Assembly: GCA_934141605.1 (NCBI GenBank)
Contig: CAKPCL010000006.1
Coordinates: forward strand, 1 to 64,000
Reading direction: 5' to 3'
Length of the DNA: 64,000 nucleotides
From: an uncultured Clostridia bacterium
Lineage (GTDB): Bacteria; Bacillota; Clostridia; TANB77; CAG-508
Shown here piece after piece: positions 26,963-35,853 of this stretch. Numbering within the stretch: the stretch's first letter is position 1; the number at the start of each line of letters is the position of its first letter. The translations under genes and the position numbers were made by a program. The notes under the pieces were generated by a model. It saw nothing but the letters and a program-made list of their open reading frames with translations. It made no database searches and was not told the origin of the DNA.

Positions 26963-28282
26963 TTGAGAAGTAAACGAATGAAAGAAAATAAAAACAATAA
27001 AAGAAAAAAAAATAAAATATGGAAAAAAGTTTTATTAGTAATTTTATTAATATTAATAGGTCTAGGAAGTTGGTTTGGATATAAAACATATAAAAATGGT
27101 GGTGGAATAAGTGGAATGCTTGCTACTGCAGTAGGCCATGATGAAAATACAAAAAAAGACTTAAAAGAAATAAAAGTATTGATTTTAGGAATAAGTACAT
27201 CAATAGAAGCAGACCTAACAGATACAATAATGGTAGCATCTTACAATCCTAATACACAAACAGCAAATCTAATATCAATACCAAGAGACACATTTGTAGG
27301 AAAAAATAAAAATAAAGCAACACCATCACAAAAAATAAATGCACTATACAATATTTATGGTGGACCAGAAAAAACTTTAGAAGCAGTTAATGAGATTACA
27401 GGGCTAGATATAGAGTATTATGCAGTTGTAAAAACAAAAGCTTTAATAGAATTAGTTGATGCAATAGGTGGAGTAAAATTTAATGTTCCAGAAGACATGT
27501 ATTATAATGACGAAGGACAAGAATTAAAAATAGACTTAAAAGCTGGAGAACAAATAATAGACGGAAAAAAAGCAGAACAATTGGTTCGTTTTAGACATAA
27601 TGATGACGGTACAAGTTATTCAACAGAGTATGGAAATAATGATTTAGGAAGAATGAGAACACAAAGAGACTTTATAGTAGCAACATTAAAACAAACATTA
27701 AAACCAAGTAACATATTCAAATTAGGACAAATATTAGAAATAGCAAGTAAAAATATAGAAACAAATCTAGACTTTTCTTTAGTAAAAGATTATATTCCTT
27801 ATGCTGTCGAACTTGACACAGATAACATACAATCAGCAATGTTGCCGGGAACAACACCAGATTGGAAAGAAACTAATAATTACAGTGTATTTGTAGTAGA
27901 TAAACAAGAAACAAAAAAATTAATACAATCAATGTTCTACACAAATACAACAGAAAGTGAAGAAAATACAAATACTATATCTAATAACACTGTATCAACA
28001 AACACTAATGAGGACACACCAATAAAAATTGAACTATTAAATGGAAGTGGAGACACAACAAAATTAGAAGAAGCAAAAAAATTATTAGAGGAAGCCGGAT
28101 TTGTAGTCAAAAGAACAGGAAAATCATCAGTTATATCAAAAACAATAATAACAAATAAAAAAGATATTCAAAATGATGATTTAAAGAAAATAAAAGAAAC
28201 TTTGGGAGTAGGAAGTATTTCAACAAACAAATTAAGTACTAGCTTAGTAGATGTAACTGTTGTTATTGGTAAAGATTTTTAA
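26963..28282 (+). CDS. LytR-CpsA-Psr (LCP) family cell-wall glycopolymer ligase
   Basis: About 439 residues. Basic N-terminus, membrane segment (KVLLVILLILIGLGSWFGYK), LCP catalytic domain with LILGISTSIEADLTDTIMVA, conserved Arg/Asp in SIPRDTFV, and VRFRHNDD with the phosphate-binding Arg residues; C-terminal LytR_C domain (IKIELLNGSGDTTKLEEAKK). LCP enzymes attach teichoic acid or capsule polymers to peptidoglycan from a lipid carrier. TTG 26963 lies eight bases after GGAG; GTG 26954 overlaps the RBS. Confidence 0.9.
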   Translation: MRSKRMKENKNNKRKKNKIWKKVLLVILLILIGLGSWFGYKTYKNGGGISGMLATAVGHDENTKKDLKEIKVLILGISTSIEADLTDTIMVASYNPNTQTANLISIPRDTFVGKNKNKATPSQKINALYNIYGGPEKTLEAVNEITGLDIEYYAVVKTKALIELVDAIGGVKFNVPEDMYYNDEGQELKIDLKAGEQIIDGKKAEQLVRFRHNDDGTSYSTEYGNNDLGRMRTQRDFIVATLKQTLKPSNIFKLGQILEIASKNIETNLDFSLVKDYIPYAVELDTDNIQSAMLPGTTPDWKETNNYSVFVVDKQETKKLIQSMFYTNTTESEENTNTISNNTVSTNTNEDTPIKIELLNGSGDTTKLEEAKKLLEEAGFVVKRTGKSSVISKTIITNKKDIQNDDLKKIKETLGVGSISTNKLSTSLVDVTVVIGKDF

Positions 28283-28295
28283 GTTTAAAAATAAT

Positions 28296-28323
28296 AAAAG
28301 GGCAGATTTTAATTTGCCCTTTT
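28296..28323. terminator. Bidirectional terminator between convergent genes
   Basis: AAAAGGGCA (28296-28304) and TGCCCTTTT (28315-28323). Confidence 0.85.
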
Positions 28324-28340
28324 ATATAAAACAATAAAAA

Positions 28341-29588
28341 TTATTTTTTTCTATAATATTTTTTCTTCGGATAATCTTCAAATAGTAATTTATATAAGAA
28401 AAATAATATTAATATTACCATTAATATTTGAATTATTAAATTTACATGTTTTGATGTTTCTACATTATGAGAAGCAATTAAATCAGAAGAATATTCAATT
28501 CCATCAATATTATAAGTAATACTTCCAACAACTTTTCCTTGAGATATAGGAGCAAATAAGTTATCATTTACTTTTATCTCCGGAGAAAAATCAGTATTTA
28601 AATCATCTTTTGAAATTAGAACATTTATATCATCTGAAATTAATAAATCTAAATTTTTAGTTTCCTTTGTTCCATTAATTATCTCTATTTGATTTGCAAT
28701 AGCATTTTTTTCTCTTAATTTTCTAATTGTATAATTTTCATAACCGTAATCAAATAGTGCTTTTGTATCAACAAACTTTGCACTTAAATTATTAGGATAT
28801 AAACCAGCTGAAAGAACAACGCAGATTAGTTCTAAATCATCTTTGTTTGCAACAGAAACTAAACAATTTTTAGCTTGAGTTGTATATCCTGTTTTCCCAG
28901 CAATAGCATATTTATAATAATAATCGCTACTAGTGCTATTTGTTAGCAATTCATTTGTTGTGTTATAGACTCTTTTTTCATACTTATTTGTAGCAGGAAT
29001 TTCACAATATTTTAGACTTGATAAATTTCTAAAAGTAGAATTTTTCATGCAGTATTTCATTATAATTGCTAAATCATAAGCTGTTGTGTAATGATTTTCG
29101 TCATGTGCACCGCTTGGATTTGTAAAGTGTGTATTTTCTAAGCCTAATTCTGAAACTTTTTCGTTCATCAAATTTGCAAAAACCTCAATAGACCCTGAAA
29201 TATGGTAAGCAAGTACATTTGCTGCATCATTTGCAGAATGAACTAATAACATTTGTAATAATTGCCTTATAGTAAGTTGCTCACCAGGTTGAAGTGCTGC
29301 TATTGAATATCCAGAAGGAATTGAAGAAATAGCCTCGTAAGGAACAGAAACTATATCATCTAAATTGCAGTTTTCAATTGTTAAAATTGCAGTAAGTATT
29401 TTAGTAGTGCTTGCAGGGTACATTTTTTCATATTTATTTTTTGAATATAAAATTTTTTCACTTGATGAATCCATTAATATTGCAGCTCCTACTGAAATTT
29501 CTGGTGCATCTGAAATACCATAACTTATTGAAACATTTAAAGTAAATATTAATATAAATAAAATTATTAAAATCTTTTTAATTCTCAT
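28341..29588 (-). CDS. D-alanyl-D-alanine carboxypeptidase (DacF/PBP5 type)
   Basis: 415 residues, S11 peptidase family. Signal peptide (IKKILIILFILIFTLNVSIS), catalytic SxxK in MYPASTTKILTA, SxN in VHSANDAAN, and KTG in IAGKTGYTTQAK. C-terminal domain of about 110 residues and a final membrane segment (LIIQILMVILILFFLYKLLF). It trims the terminal D-Ala of peptidoglycan stem peptides; the DacF type is common in sporulating Firmicutes. Start ATG 29588 has RBS GGAGAG; upstream codons to 29624 lack RBS. Divergent from comEA. Confidence 0.9.
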   Translation of the reverse strand: MRIKKILIILFILIFTLNVSISYGISDAPEISVGAAILMDSSSEKILYSKNKYEKMYPASTTKILTAILTIENCNLDDIVSVPYEAISSIPSGYSIAALQPGEQLTIRQLLQMLLVHSANDAANVLAYHISGSIEVFANLMNEKVSELGLENTHFTNPSGAHDENHYTTAYDLAIIMKYCMKNSTFRNLSSLKYCEIPATNKYEKRVYNTTNELLTNSTSSDYYYKYAIAGKTGYTTQAKNCLVSVANKDDLELICVVLSAGLYPNNLSAKFVDTKALFDYGYENYTIRKLREKNAIANQIEIINGTKETKNLDLLISDDINVLISKDDLNTDFSPEIKVNDNLFAPISQGKVVGSITYNIDGIEYSSDLIASHNVETSKHVNLIIQILMVILILFFLYKLLFEDYPKKKYYRKK

Positions 29589-29694
29589 TGTAACTCTCCA
29601 TAAAATATATAAATTAATATACAATATTTTGACTAAAAATTCAATTGCTTATGTAAAAAATCTACAAAAAAAGACAAAAAAGGAGGAAATATTT

Positions 29695-30342
29695 ATGAAA
29701 AAAATAAATAAAAAAACAATTATTGTAGCTGTAATTATAATATTCATTATTGGTGGATATTATTTATTTATAAAAGAAAAAGATTATTTGGAAAATAGTC
29801 AGGAAATACAAATAGAAAATTATGATAAAGAAAATAAAGAAAATGAAATAGAAAGAGTGGAAAGTTCCAAAAAGATAGTTATATACATAGCGGGAGCAGT
29901 GAAAAATGAGGGAATATATGAATTAGATGAAAACAGCAGAATATCTGACTGCATAGAAAATGCAGGCGGATTAGTTGAAGGAGCTAATATTAAAAATATA
30001 AATTTAGCATATGTAGTGGAAGATGGAATGAAAATATATATACCAAATTATAGTGAAGAAAATGAAGTAAAAGATGAAACAAATTTATATGTTTCGAAAG
30101 AAAATGAAAGTACAACAGCAAGTACATCAGACAATACAAAAAAATCAAAAAGTAAAATAAATATAAATACTGCAAATCAGACTGAATTAGAAACATTGCC
30201 TGGAATAGGCGCATCAACAGCAAAAAAAATAATAGAGTATAGAAAAGAAGAAGGTAAATTTAGTAGTATACAAGATATTAAAAAGGTAAATGGAATTGGA
30301 GAAAGCAAATATTCAAAAATTAAAGACTATATTACTGTATAA
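29695..30342 (+). CDS. comEA: ComEA-type DNA-binding competence protein
   Basis: 215 residues. N-terminal membrane anchor (KTIIVAVIIIFIIGGYYLFI), SLBB domain at about 60-120 (IVIYIAGAVKNEGIYELDEN), acidic/serine linker, and a C-terminal double helix-hairpin-helix (ININTANQTELETLPGIGAS, then IKKVNGIGESKYSKIKDYI) that binds DNA. ComEA is the surface receptor that passes double-stranded DNA to the ComEC channel; comEC is not in this window. ATG 29695 has RBS AAAGGAGG. Confidence 0.9.
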   Translation: MKKINKKTIIVAVIIIFIIGGYYLFIKEKDYLENSQEIQIENYDKENKENEIERVESSKKIVIYIAGAVKNEGIYELDENSRISDCIENAGGLVEGANIKNINLAYVVEDGMKIYIPNYSEENEVKDETNLYVSKENESTTASTSDNTKKSKSKININTANQTELETLPGIGASTAKKIIEYRKEEGKFSSIQDIKKVNGIGESKYSKIKDYITV

Positions 30343-30439
30343 CAGTATTTTATTAGGTTTAATATAATGAAATAAAATACGAAAAAATGTTTGAAAAACT
30401 TTAGAATTCTATTGACTTTTAAAATCTCAAATTATATAA

Positions 30440-30468
30440 TGTCCAAAAAGAACCGTCCCGTTTGGACA
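30440..30468 (-). repeat. 29-nt palindromic repeat, copy 1
   Basis: Flanked by TGTCCAAA and TTTGGACA arms with the core AACCGTCCC. Its reverse complement differs from the copy at 62576-62604 at two of 29 positions. It lies 18 bases upstream of the pcrA start, between promoter region and RBS, so it could act in the 5' untranslated region. Confidence 0.75.
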
Positions 30469-30485
30469 TTGAAAGGAGAAAAAAG

Positions 30486-32795
30486 ATGCAAAATATATTA
30501 GATGGACTAAATAATAAACAATATGAAGCAGTTATAAATACAGAAGGCCCATGTTTAGTAATAGCAGGAGCTGGAAGCGGAAAAACAAAAGTACTAACAC
30601 ACAAAATAGCGTATTTAATAGGAGAGAAGGGAGTATTACCTTGGAATATATTAGCAATAACATTTACCAATAAAGCGGCAAATGAAATGAAGGAGAGAAT
30701 AGCAAATTTAGTAGGTGATGTTGCAAAAGACATATGGATGGGAACATTTCACTCTATTTGTGTAAGAATTTTAAGAAGATTTATAGATAGAATAGGATTT
30801 GATTCATCATTTATAATATTTGATACATCAGACCAAAGAACATTAGTAAAAGCCTGCATAAAAAGTATAGGATTAGATGATAAAATGTTTACAGATAGAA
30901 GTGTTTTATCAGAAATCAGTAATGCTAAAAATGAAATGCTAGAACCTGAACAATATGCTGTTAAAGCAAATGGCGATTTTAGAAAAGAAAAGATAGCATT
31001 AGTTTATGAATTATACCAAAAAAGGCTAAAAGAAAACAATGCAATAGATTTTGATGATATTATAAACTATACAATAAAAATATTAATGGATAATGCAGAC
31101 ATATTAGAATATTATTCTGAAAAATTTAAATATGTACTAGTAGATGAGTATCAAGATACAAACAAGGCACAATTTACTTTAGTAACATTATTGGCTTCAA
31201 AAAATGGAAATATAACAGTTGTAGGTGACAATGACCAAGGAATATACAGCTTTAGAGGGGCCGATATATCAAATATATTAAATTTTGAAAGAGATTTTCC
31301 AGGTACTAAAATAATTAAATTAGAGCAAAATTATAGATGCACAGGAAACATTTTAAAAGCAGCAAATGCTGTAATAAAAAACAATGAAGTTACATATAAA
31401 AAAGAATTGTGGACAGAAAATGATATTGGAAATTTGCCAAGAGTATATTCAGCAAACAATGAGTATGATGAAGGAACATATATAGCAGAACAAATTGAAC
31501 ATTTAAGAAGAGAAGAATATTATAAATATTCAGATTTTGCAGTTCTATATAGAATGAATACACAGTCAAGAGCAATAGAAGATATACTAAGAAGAGAAAA
31601 TATACCATATAAAATTGTAGGTGGACTTAAATTCTACGAAAGAAAGGAAATAAAAGACATTATTTCATACTTAAGATTAATACAAAACTTATCAGACAAT
31701 TTAAGTCTAAAAAGAATAATAAATGAACCTAAGAGAGGAATTGGAAAGACAAGTCTAGATAAAATAGAAGAAATTTCAAATAATACTGGAGTTTCTATGT
31801 ATGAAATAATAGAACATGCAGACCAATATGGATTAAATAGAGTATTCTTAAACTCAAGAGAATTTATAAATTGTATAGAAGAACTAAGAGCTAAAAAAGA
31901 TGAAATTAAAATATCAGAATTAATAAAAGAAACACTTAAGAAGTCTGGTTATACTCAAGCTTTAGAAAATGAAAATACAATAGAGGCAGAAAATAGAATA
32001 GAAAACTTAGATGAATTTTTAACTGTTGCAATAGAATTTGAAGAAGAATCAGCAGACAACAAATTAAGTGATTTCTTAGAAGGTATAACACTTTCAAGTG
32101 ACATAGATGATATGGAAGAAACAGATGATAGTGTAACATTAATGACATTACATAGTGCAAAAGGCTTGGAATTCCCAGTAGTATTTTTGGTAGGAATGGA
32201 AGAAGGAATTTTCCCAGGTTATAAATCAATTTCTGAACCAAAAGAATTAGAAGAAGAAAGAAGATTATGTTATGTTGGAATAACTAGGGCAAAGGAAAAC
32301 TTATTCTTAACATGTAGCAAACAAAGAACAATATTTGGTTCAACAAGTTGCAATCCAATATCTAGATTTCTAAAAGAAATACCAAGTGAATTACTAGACG
32401 GATATGATGAAGCACTTGGAGAAAAACAAGAGACAAATGTATTTGGAGACTCAAAATATAATTGGACTTATGGAAGCAGAGATAATGGCAATATTAAAAC
32501 ATATAAAATTGATAAAACAGAGACAGCAACTACTGCCAATAATAGTACAAATAACGGATTTATGTTTAGAACTGCCGAAAACTTCTTAAATTCTTTAAAT
32601 AAAAAATCTTCAAATAATACTCAAGATTTATCTAAATATAAAGCAGGAGTTAGAATATATCACAAAAAATTTGGGGAAGGTACAATTAGTAATGCTGAAC
32701 CAGAAGGTGATGATTTAAAATTAGATATAAATTTTGACAAAGTTGGTCATAAAAGATTAATGGCAAAATTTGCTAATTTAGAAGTAATTGAATAA
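30486..32795 (+). CDS. pcrA: UvrD/PcrA-family DNA helicase
   Basis: 769 residues, normal for PcrA. Walker A AGAGSGKT near residue 33, motif Ia TFTNKAANEMKERI, motif II DEYQDTN, motif III GDNDQGIYSFRGA, motif IV NYRCTGNIL, motif V LMTLHSAKGLEFPVVFL, motif VI ERRLCYVGITRAK. The C-terminal tail ends in the PcrA-type domain YKAGVRIYHKKFGEGTISNA. It is an ATP-dependent 3'-5' helicase in repair and replication. ATG 30486 follows AAAGGAG. No in-frame CGG. Confidence 0.95.
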   Translation: MQNILDGLNNKQYEAVINTEGPCLVIAGAGSGKTKVLTHKIAYLIGEKGVLPWNILAITFTNKAANEMKERIANLVGDVAKDIWMGTFHSICVRILRRFIDRIGFDSSFIIFDTSDQRTLVKACIKSIGLDDKMFTDRSVLSEISNAKNEMLEPEQYAVKANGDFRKEKIALVYELYQKRLKENNAIDFDDIINYTIKILMDNADILEYYSEKFKYVLVDEYQDTNKAQFTLVTLLASKNGNITVVGDNDQGIYSFRGADISNILNFERDFPGTKIIKLEQNYRCTGNILKAANAVIKNNEVTYKKELWTENDIGNLPRVYSANNEYDEGTYIAEQIEHLRREEYYKYSDFAVLYRMNTQSRAIEDILRRENIPYKIVGGLKFYERKEIKDIISYLRLIQNLSDNLSLKRIINEPKRGIGKTSLDKIEEISNNTGVSMYEIIEHADQYGLNRVFLNSREFINCIEELRAKKDEIKISELIKETLKKSGYTQALENENTIEAENRIENLDEFLTVAIEFEEESADNKLSDFLEGITLSSDIDDMEETDDSVTLMTLHSAKGLEFPVVFLVGMEEGIFPGYKSISEPKELEEERRLCYVGITRAKENLFLTCSKQRTIFGSTSCNPISRFLKEIPSELLDGYDEALGEKQETNVFGDSKYNWTYGSRDNGNIKTYKIDKTETATTANNSTNNGFMFRTAENFLNSLNKKSSNNTQDLSKYKAGVRIYHKKFGEGTISNAEPEGDDLKLDINFDKVGHKRLMAKFANLEVIE

Positions 32796-32876
32796 AAAAT
32801 TTAAAACTGCCAATTATAATTAAAGAATAGCGTAAAGATTTGAAATGCAACATACGAAAAGAAAGGAAGGATAAAA

Positions 32877-33065
32877 ATGGCAGATTTAAATCAGTTAGAA
32901 TTACAACATTTAAGACATCTAATAGGAGCACATGAAACAGCATACCAAAAATTAAACACATATTCATCACAAGCAGTAGATCCACAAATAAAACAAATAT
33001 TTACAAAAGCAGCACAAGACAGTTTAAATACAAAACAAAAATTAATGACATTTTTAAATAATTAG
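32877..33065 (+). CDS. Small CotF-like spore coat protein
   Basis: 62 residues, helical, with LEQHLRHLIGAHETAY-like opening (ELQHLRHLIGAHETAYQKLN) and IKQIFTKAAQDSLNTKQKLM, resembling short CotF-family spore coat proteins of Clostridia. RBS AAAGGAAGG. The next gene, a longer CotF-family member, starts 13 bases downstream, so both are one operon probably expressed during sporulation (inference). Confidence 0.7.
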   Translation: MADLNQLELQHLRHLIGAHETAYQKLNTYSSQAVDPQIKQIFTKAAQDSLNTKQKLMTFLNN

Positions 33066-33077
33066 GAGGTAAAAGTG

Positions 33078-33323
33078 ATGGATGAAAAGACAATGGTAAA
33101 TGATATTTTATCTGGTGTTAAGTCAGATTTAACAGCTTATCAAACAGCTATTACAGAATCTGAAAACATGAATTTAAGACAAACTTTTCAACAAATCAGA
33201 AATAGTGATGAAAGCTTTCAATATGAACTTTTTAAAATTGCTCAAACAAAGGGATATTATAAACCAGCTCAAAAAGCTACAACTACTGAAGTTGAAACAG
33301 TAAAAACTGAATTACAACAATAA
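33078..33323 (+). CDS. CotF-family spore coat protein
   Basis: 81 residues with the CotF pattern: DEKTMVNDILSGVKSDLTAY at the N-terminus, then LRQTFQQIRNSDESFQYELF and KIAQTKGYYKPAQKAT (the family GYY.PA motif). Start ATG 33078 is chosen over GTG 33075, with RBS AGGAGGT at 33064-33070. Second gene of the two-gene coat operon, closed by the hairpin at 33335. Confidence 0.83.
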   Translation: MDEKTMVNDILSGVKSDLTAYQTAITESENMNLRQTFQQIRNSDESFQYELFKIAQTKGYYKPAQKATTTEVETVKTELQQ

Positions 33324-33334
33324 AAATTTTTATT

Positions 33335-33382
33335 AAATGTTGATATATTAATATTCATATATCAACATTTTAATTTTTTTTT
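33335..33382 (+). terminator. Terminator after coat-protein operon
   Basis: AAATGTTGATATAT (33335-33348) pairs with ATATATCAACATTT (33357-33370), then a T run. The left 21 bases are identical to the left arm of the element at 35323. Confidence 0.85.
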
Positions 33383-33444
33383 AATTATTTTTATAGAGTT
33401 GTAACATCAATTGCAACAAACTTTTAAAAAATATATGTAATCTC

Positions 33445-33473
33445 TTGCAAATTTTCTAAAAAAAGTATAAAAT
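33445..33473 (+). promoter_or_regulatory. Candidate promoter of the M23 peptidase gene
   Basis: TTGCAA at 33445-33450 and TAAAAT at 33468-33473 with a 17-bp spacer, 31 bases before the start codon; other A/T-rich -10 candidates exist nearby. Confidence 0.4.
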
Positions 33474-33503
33474 TATAATATAATTTTATAAGGAGAATTT
33501 GTA

Positions 33504-34496
33504 ATGTTTAAAAAAGTATTAATACATACAAAAAGAACAATAAAATTAGTAATTTTAATATCAATAGCACTTCTAATTATATTAGGAATTGTAGCATCTT
33601 TTTATAAAATAAGTTATAGCGTAAACATAAACGGCGAAATGGTAGGATATACAGATAACAAAAGCAAATTACAAGCAAAAATAAATGAATATATGGAAAA
33701 TGGCGAAAATGAAAATGCAGCTTTTGTCCAAGTTGAAAGCTTACCAGAATATAAAATGTGTTTATTAAAAAGAAATGTAGAAGCTGATGATGATAAAATT
33801 TTTGATTTAATAAAAGCCGATGGATTAACATATTATAGATATTATGCAATTTTGGAAAATCAAGAAGAAAAGATTTATGTATCAAATTTTTCAAGTGCAG
33901 AAAATATAGTTAATCAATTGAAAGAAAAAAACAGTTCAAATATAGAAAATATAACAATTTCAGAAAAATATGAAACAGAATTAAAAGACATGACAACAGT
34001 TGAAGAAGCAGTTTCTAAATTATATGTTGAACCAAAAAGAGTTGTAGTAGCCACTAGAAAAACTTCTACAGGAAGTGTAAATACAGCTACAAATATTTCA
34101 GGAACTAAAGTTAATTTAGGAATTTCGTTAATAAAACCAGTATCTGGTGTTATTTCTTCTAGATTTGGAGCTAGAAGTACTATAAGAAGTTCAGCACATA
34201 CTGGATTAGATATAGCAACTTCAACAGGAACACCAATTAAAGCTGCTGCTGCGGGAACTGTTACTTTTTCAGGCTGGCAAGGTTCTTATGGATATTTAAT
34301 GGTAATAACACATAGTAATGGAACACAAACATATTATGGACATTGTAGTAAATTATATTATAAAGCTGGACAAACTGTATCTCAAGGACAAACTATTGCT
34401 GCAGTAGGCTCAACAGGAAATTCAACAGGTCCACACTTACATTTTGAAATAAGAGTTAATGGGGTTGCATATAATCCACAAAACTATTTATATTAA
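33504..34496 (+). CDS. M23 (LytM) family peptidase, membrane-anchored
   Basis: 330 residues. Membrane anchor at about 12-35 (TIKLVILISIALLIILGIVA), a middle domain of unknown role, and a C-terminal LytM domain with zinc ligands HTGLD (HxxxD) and HLHFE (HxH). It cleaves or binds peptidoglycan cross-bridges outside the membrane. The architecture (anchor plus LytM) resembles SpoIIQ-type and other sporulation endopeptidases, but no direct link is seen. RBS AAGGAG. Confidence 0.88.
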   Translation: MFKKVLIHTKRTIKLVILISIALLIILGIVASFYKISYSVNINGEMVGYTDNKSKLQAKINEYMENGENENAAFVQVESLPEYKMCLLKRNVEADDDKIFDLIKADGLTYYRYYAILENQEEKIYVSNFSSAENIVNQLKEKNSSNIENITISEKYETELKDMTTVEEAVSKLYVEPKRVVVATRKTSTGSVNTATNISGTKVNLGISLIKPVSGVISSRFGARSTIRSSAHTGLDIATSTGTPIKAAAAGTVTFSGWQGSYGYLMVITHSNGTQTYYGHCSKLYYKAGQTVSQGQTIAAVGSTGNSTGPHLHFEIRVNGVAYNPQNYLY

Positions 34497-34503
34497 ATAA
34501 AAT

Positions 34504-34537
34504 AATCCACAATTAATATATAAATTGTGGATTGTTT
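34504..34537. terminator. Bidirectional terminator between M23 and mecA genes
   Basis: AATCCACAATT (34504-34514) and AATTGTGGATT (34523-34533), T-rich on the plus side. Confidence 0.8.
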
Positions 34538-34542
34538 TGTTA

Positions 34543-35184
34543 TTATTTTACTTTATATGTAAAATACTTTATTCCTGTATTTATAGCATTATTTTTTATA
34601 ACTACTTTTCCATGTTCCATTAATTTAAATTTAAAATTTCTATTATATTTCAATAAGCTAGAAAATTCTGAAATTGATGAATAAAATGAATTTAACGAAG
34701 CATGAGAAAGATTGATACCATTAATTATGAGGTAGTATGAATTATTATAATTGTATAAAACACAACTTTTAAAAAGTCCCTTTAAATTAATAGTATGATT
34801 TTTATTAATAAAGTCACAGAAATTACAAAAGTCTTCAAATTCATTAAATTGAGAAATAATGGAACTATTATTAAGTGTTTGAGTTTTTCGCTTTACTATT
34901 AAATGTCTTTTGGTAGTATTTGTGCTATTAATATTGTCTTCTATGTATTTGGTTATTGTGAATACACACATATCTTCACCTTGCATGTATGTTTCTATTA
35001 ATAATTTATGACCATTGGTATTAAAATCTACTTCTTTTTCTGCTTTATTTAAAATTTCTAAAAACAGACTGCTTGACTCTGAATTGTTTAGTATGAGTTT
35101 TTGTAAGTTTATTGTTTTGTCTTTAAAGTCTTCTTTTCTTAATATTATTCTAATTTTGTTTTCGGTTAATTTTTCTATTTTCAT
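34543..35184 (-). CDS. mecA: MecA-like ClpC adaptor protein
   Basis: 213 residues, the usual MecA length. The N-terminal domain reads MKIEKLTENKIRIILRKEDF, the substrate-binding part, and the C-terminal half (FEDFCNFCDFINKNHTINLK, then LYNYNNSYYLII) matches the ClpC-binding fold of MecA/NegA. MecA adaptors deliver substrates to ClpCP protease and regulate competence; the presence of comEA nearby fits, but regulation is inferred. RBS GGAGGT. Confidence 0.82.
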   Translation of the reverse strand: MKIEKLTENKIRIILRKEDFKDKTINLQKLILNNSESSSLFLEILNKAEKEVDFNTNGHKLLIETYMQGEDMCVFTITKYIEDNINSTNTTKRHLIVKRKTQTLNNSSIISQFNEFEDFCNFCDFINKNHTINLKGLFKSCVLYNYNNSYYLIINGINLSHASLNSFYSSISEFSSLLKYNRNFKFKLMEHGKVVIKNNAINTGIKYFTYKVK

Positions 35185-35553
35185 TTAGATACCTCCAATG
35201 CTATTAATTATATTATACTACTATTGGTATTATATGAAAAGGAACAATTTTTGGTAATTATCATATTGGTTTATAAATGTTGATATGTATTGTATCATAG
35301 TTTAGTAAAAATTAGTTGTTATAAATGTTGATATATTAATATTTTAAACAAAAAACATATCTGGGGTCTGCCATTGGGTCTTTTGTTACAAAATATTAAT
35401 ATATCAACATTTTAAATTTTTAATATTAAACAGAAACTGAATATACATAAATTTACTGAAATTACTTGAAAAAAAAGCAAAACCAATATATAATATCAAT
35501 ATATTAGAAAAAGGTAAATCCGTAAGGACAAAAGAAAAAATGGAGGTATAAAA
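35185..35553. other. Intergenic region containing an inverted-repeat element
   Basis: 369 non-coding bases between divergent mecA and DUF4321 genes. TATAAATGTTGATAT occurs at about 35264 and again at 35320 as direct repeats; the element at 35323-35412 fills the middle; RBS TGGAGGT precedes 35554. Confidence 0.6.
35323..35412. repeat. Inverted-repeat element with conserved core, copy A
   Basis: Arms of 23 perfect bases (left AAATGTTGATATATTAATAT.. from 35323, right ending 35412) enclose a core at 35354-35380 that reads AACATATCTGGGGTCTGCCA then TTGGGTC. The core matches copy B (56336-56362) at 22 of 27 positions, although the arms are unrelated in sequence. Confidence 0.75.
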
Positions 35554-35811
35554 ATGGCTACAAGAGAAAAAAATATATGGATACTAATAGTATTTTTATT
35601 AGCAGGATTAGTAATAGGGGGATTACTTGGAAAATTAGCAGCAGGAGTACCATGGCTATGGTGGATATCATATGAGCAAGAATTTGGATTACAAAATCCA
35701 ATAGTATTAGACTTAAGTGTTATAAAATTAACATTTGGACTAATGTTTAAAATAAATGTTGCAAGCATTATAGGTATGATATTATCAATATTTATATACA
35801 AAAAAATATAG
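35554..35811 (+). CDS. DUF4321 family small membrane protein
   Basis: 85 residues. N-terminal membrane segment (WILIVFLLAGLVIGGLLGKL) and a C-terminal one (VASIIGMILSIFIYKKI) with a PWLWWISYEQEFGLQNPIVL loop, the typical layout of DUF4321 proteins found beside mreB/radC in Clostridia. Function unknown. RBS GGAGG. Confidence 0.83.
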   Translation: MATREKNIWILIVFLLAGLVIGGLLGKLAAGVPWLWWISYEQEFGLQNPIVLDLSVIKLTFGLMFKINVASIIGMILSIFIYKKI

Positions 35812-35853
35812 TAAAGTGGGACAAATATAAATAGACTGAAAGGAATGTTTAAT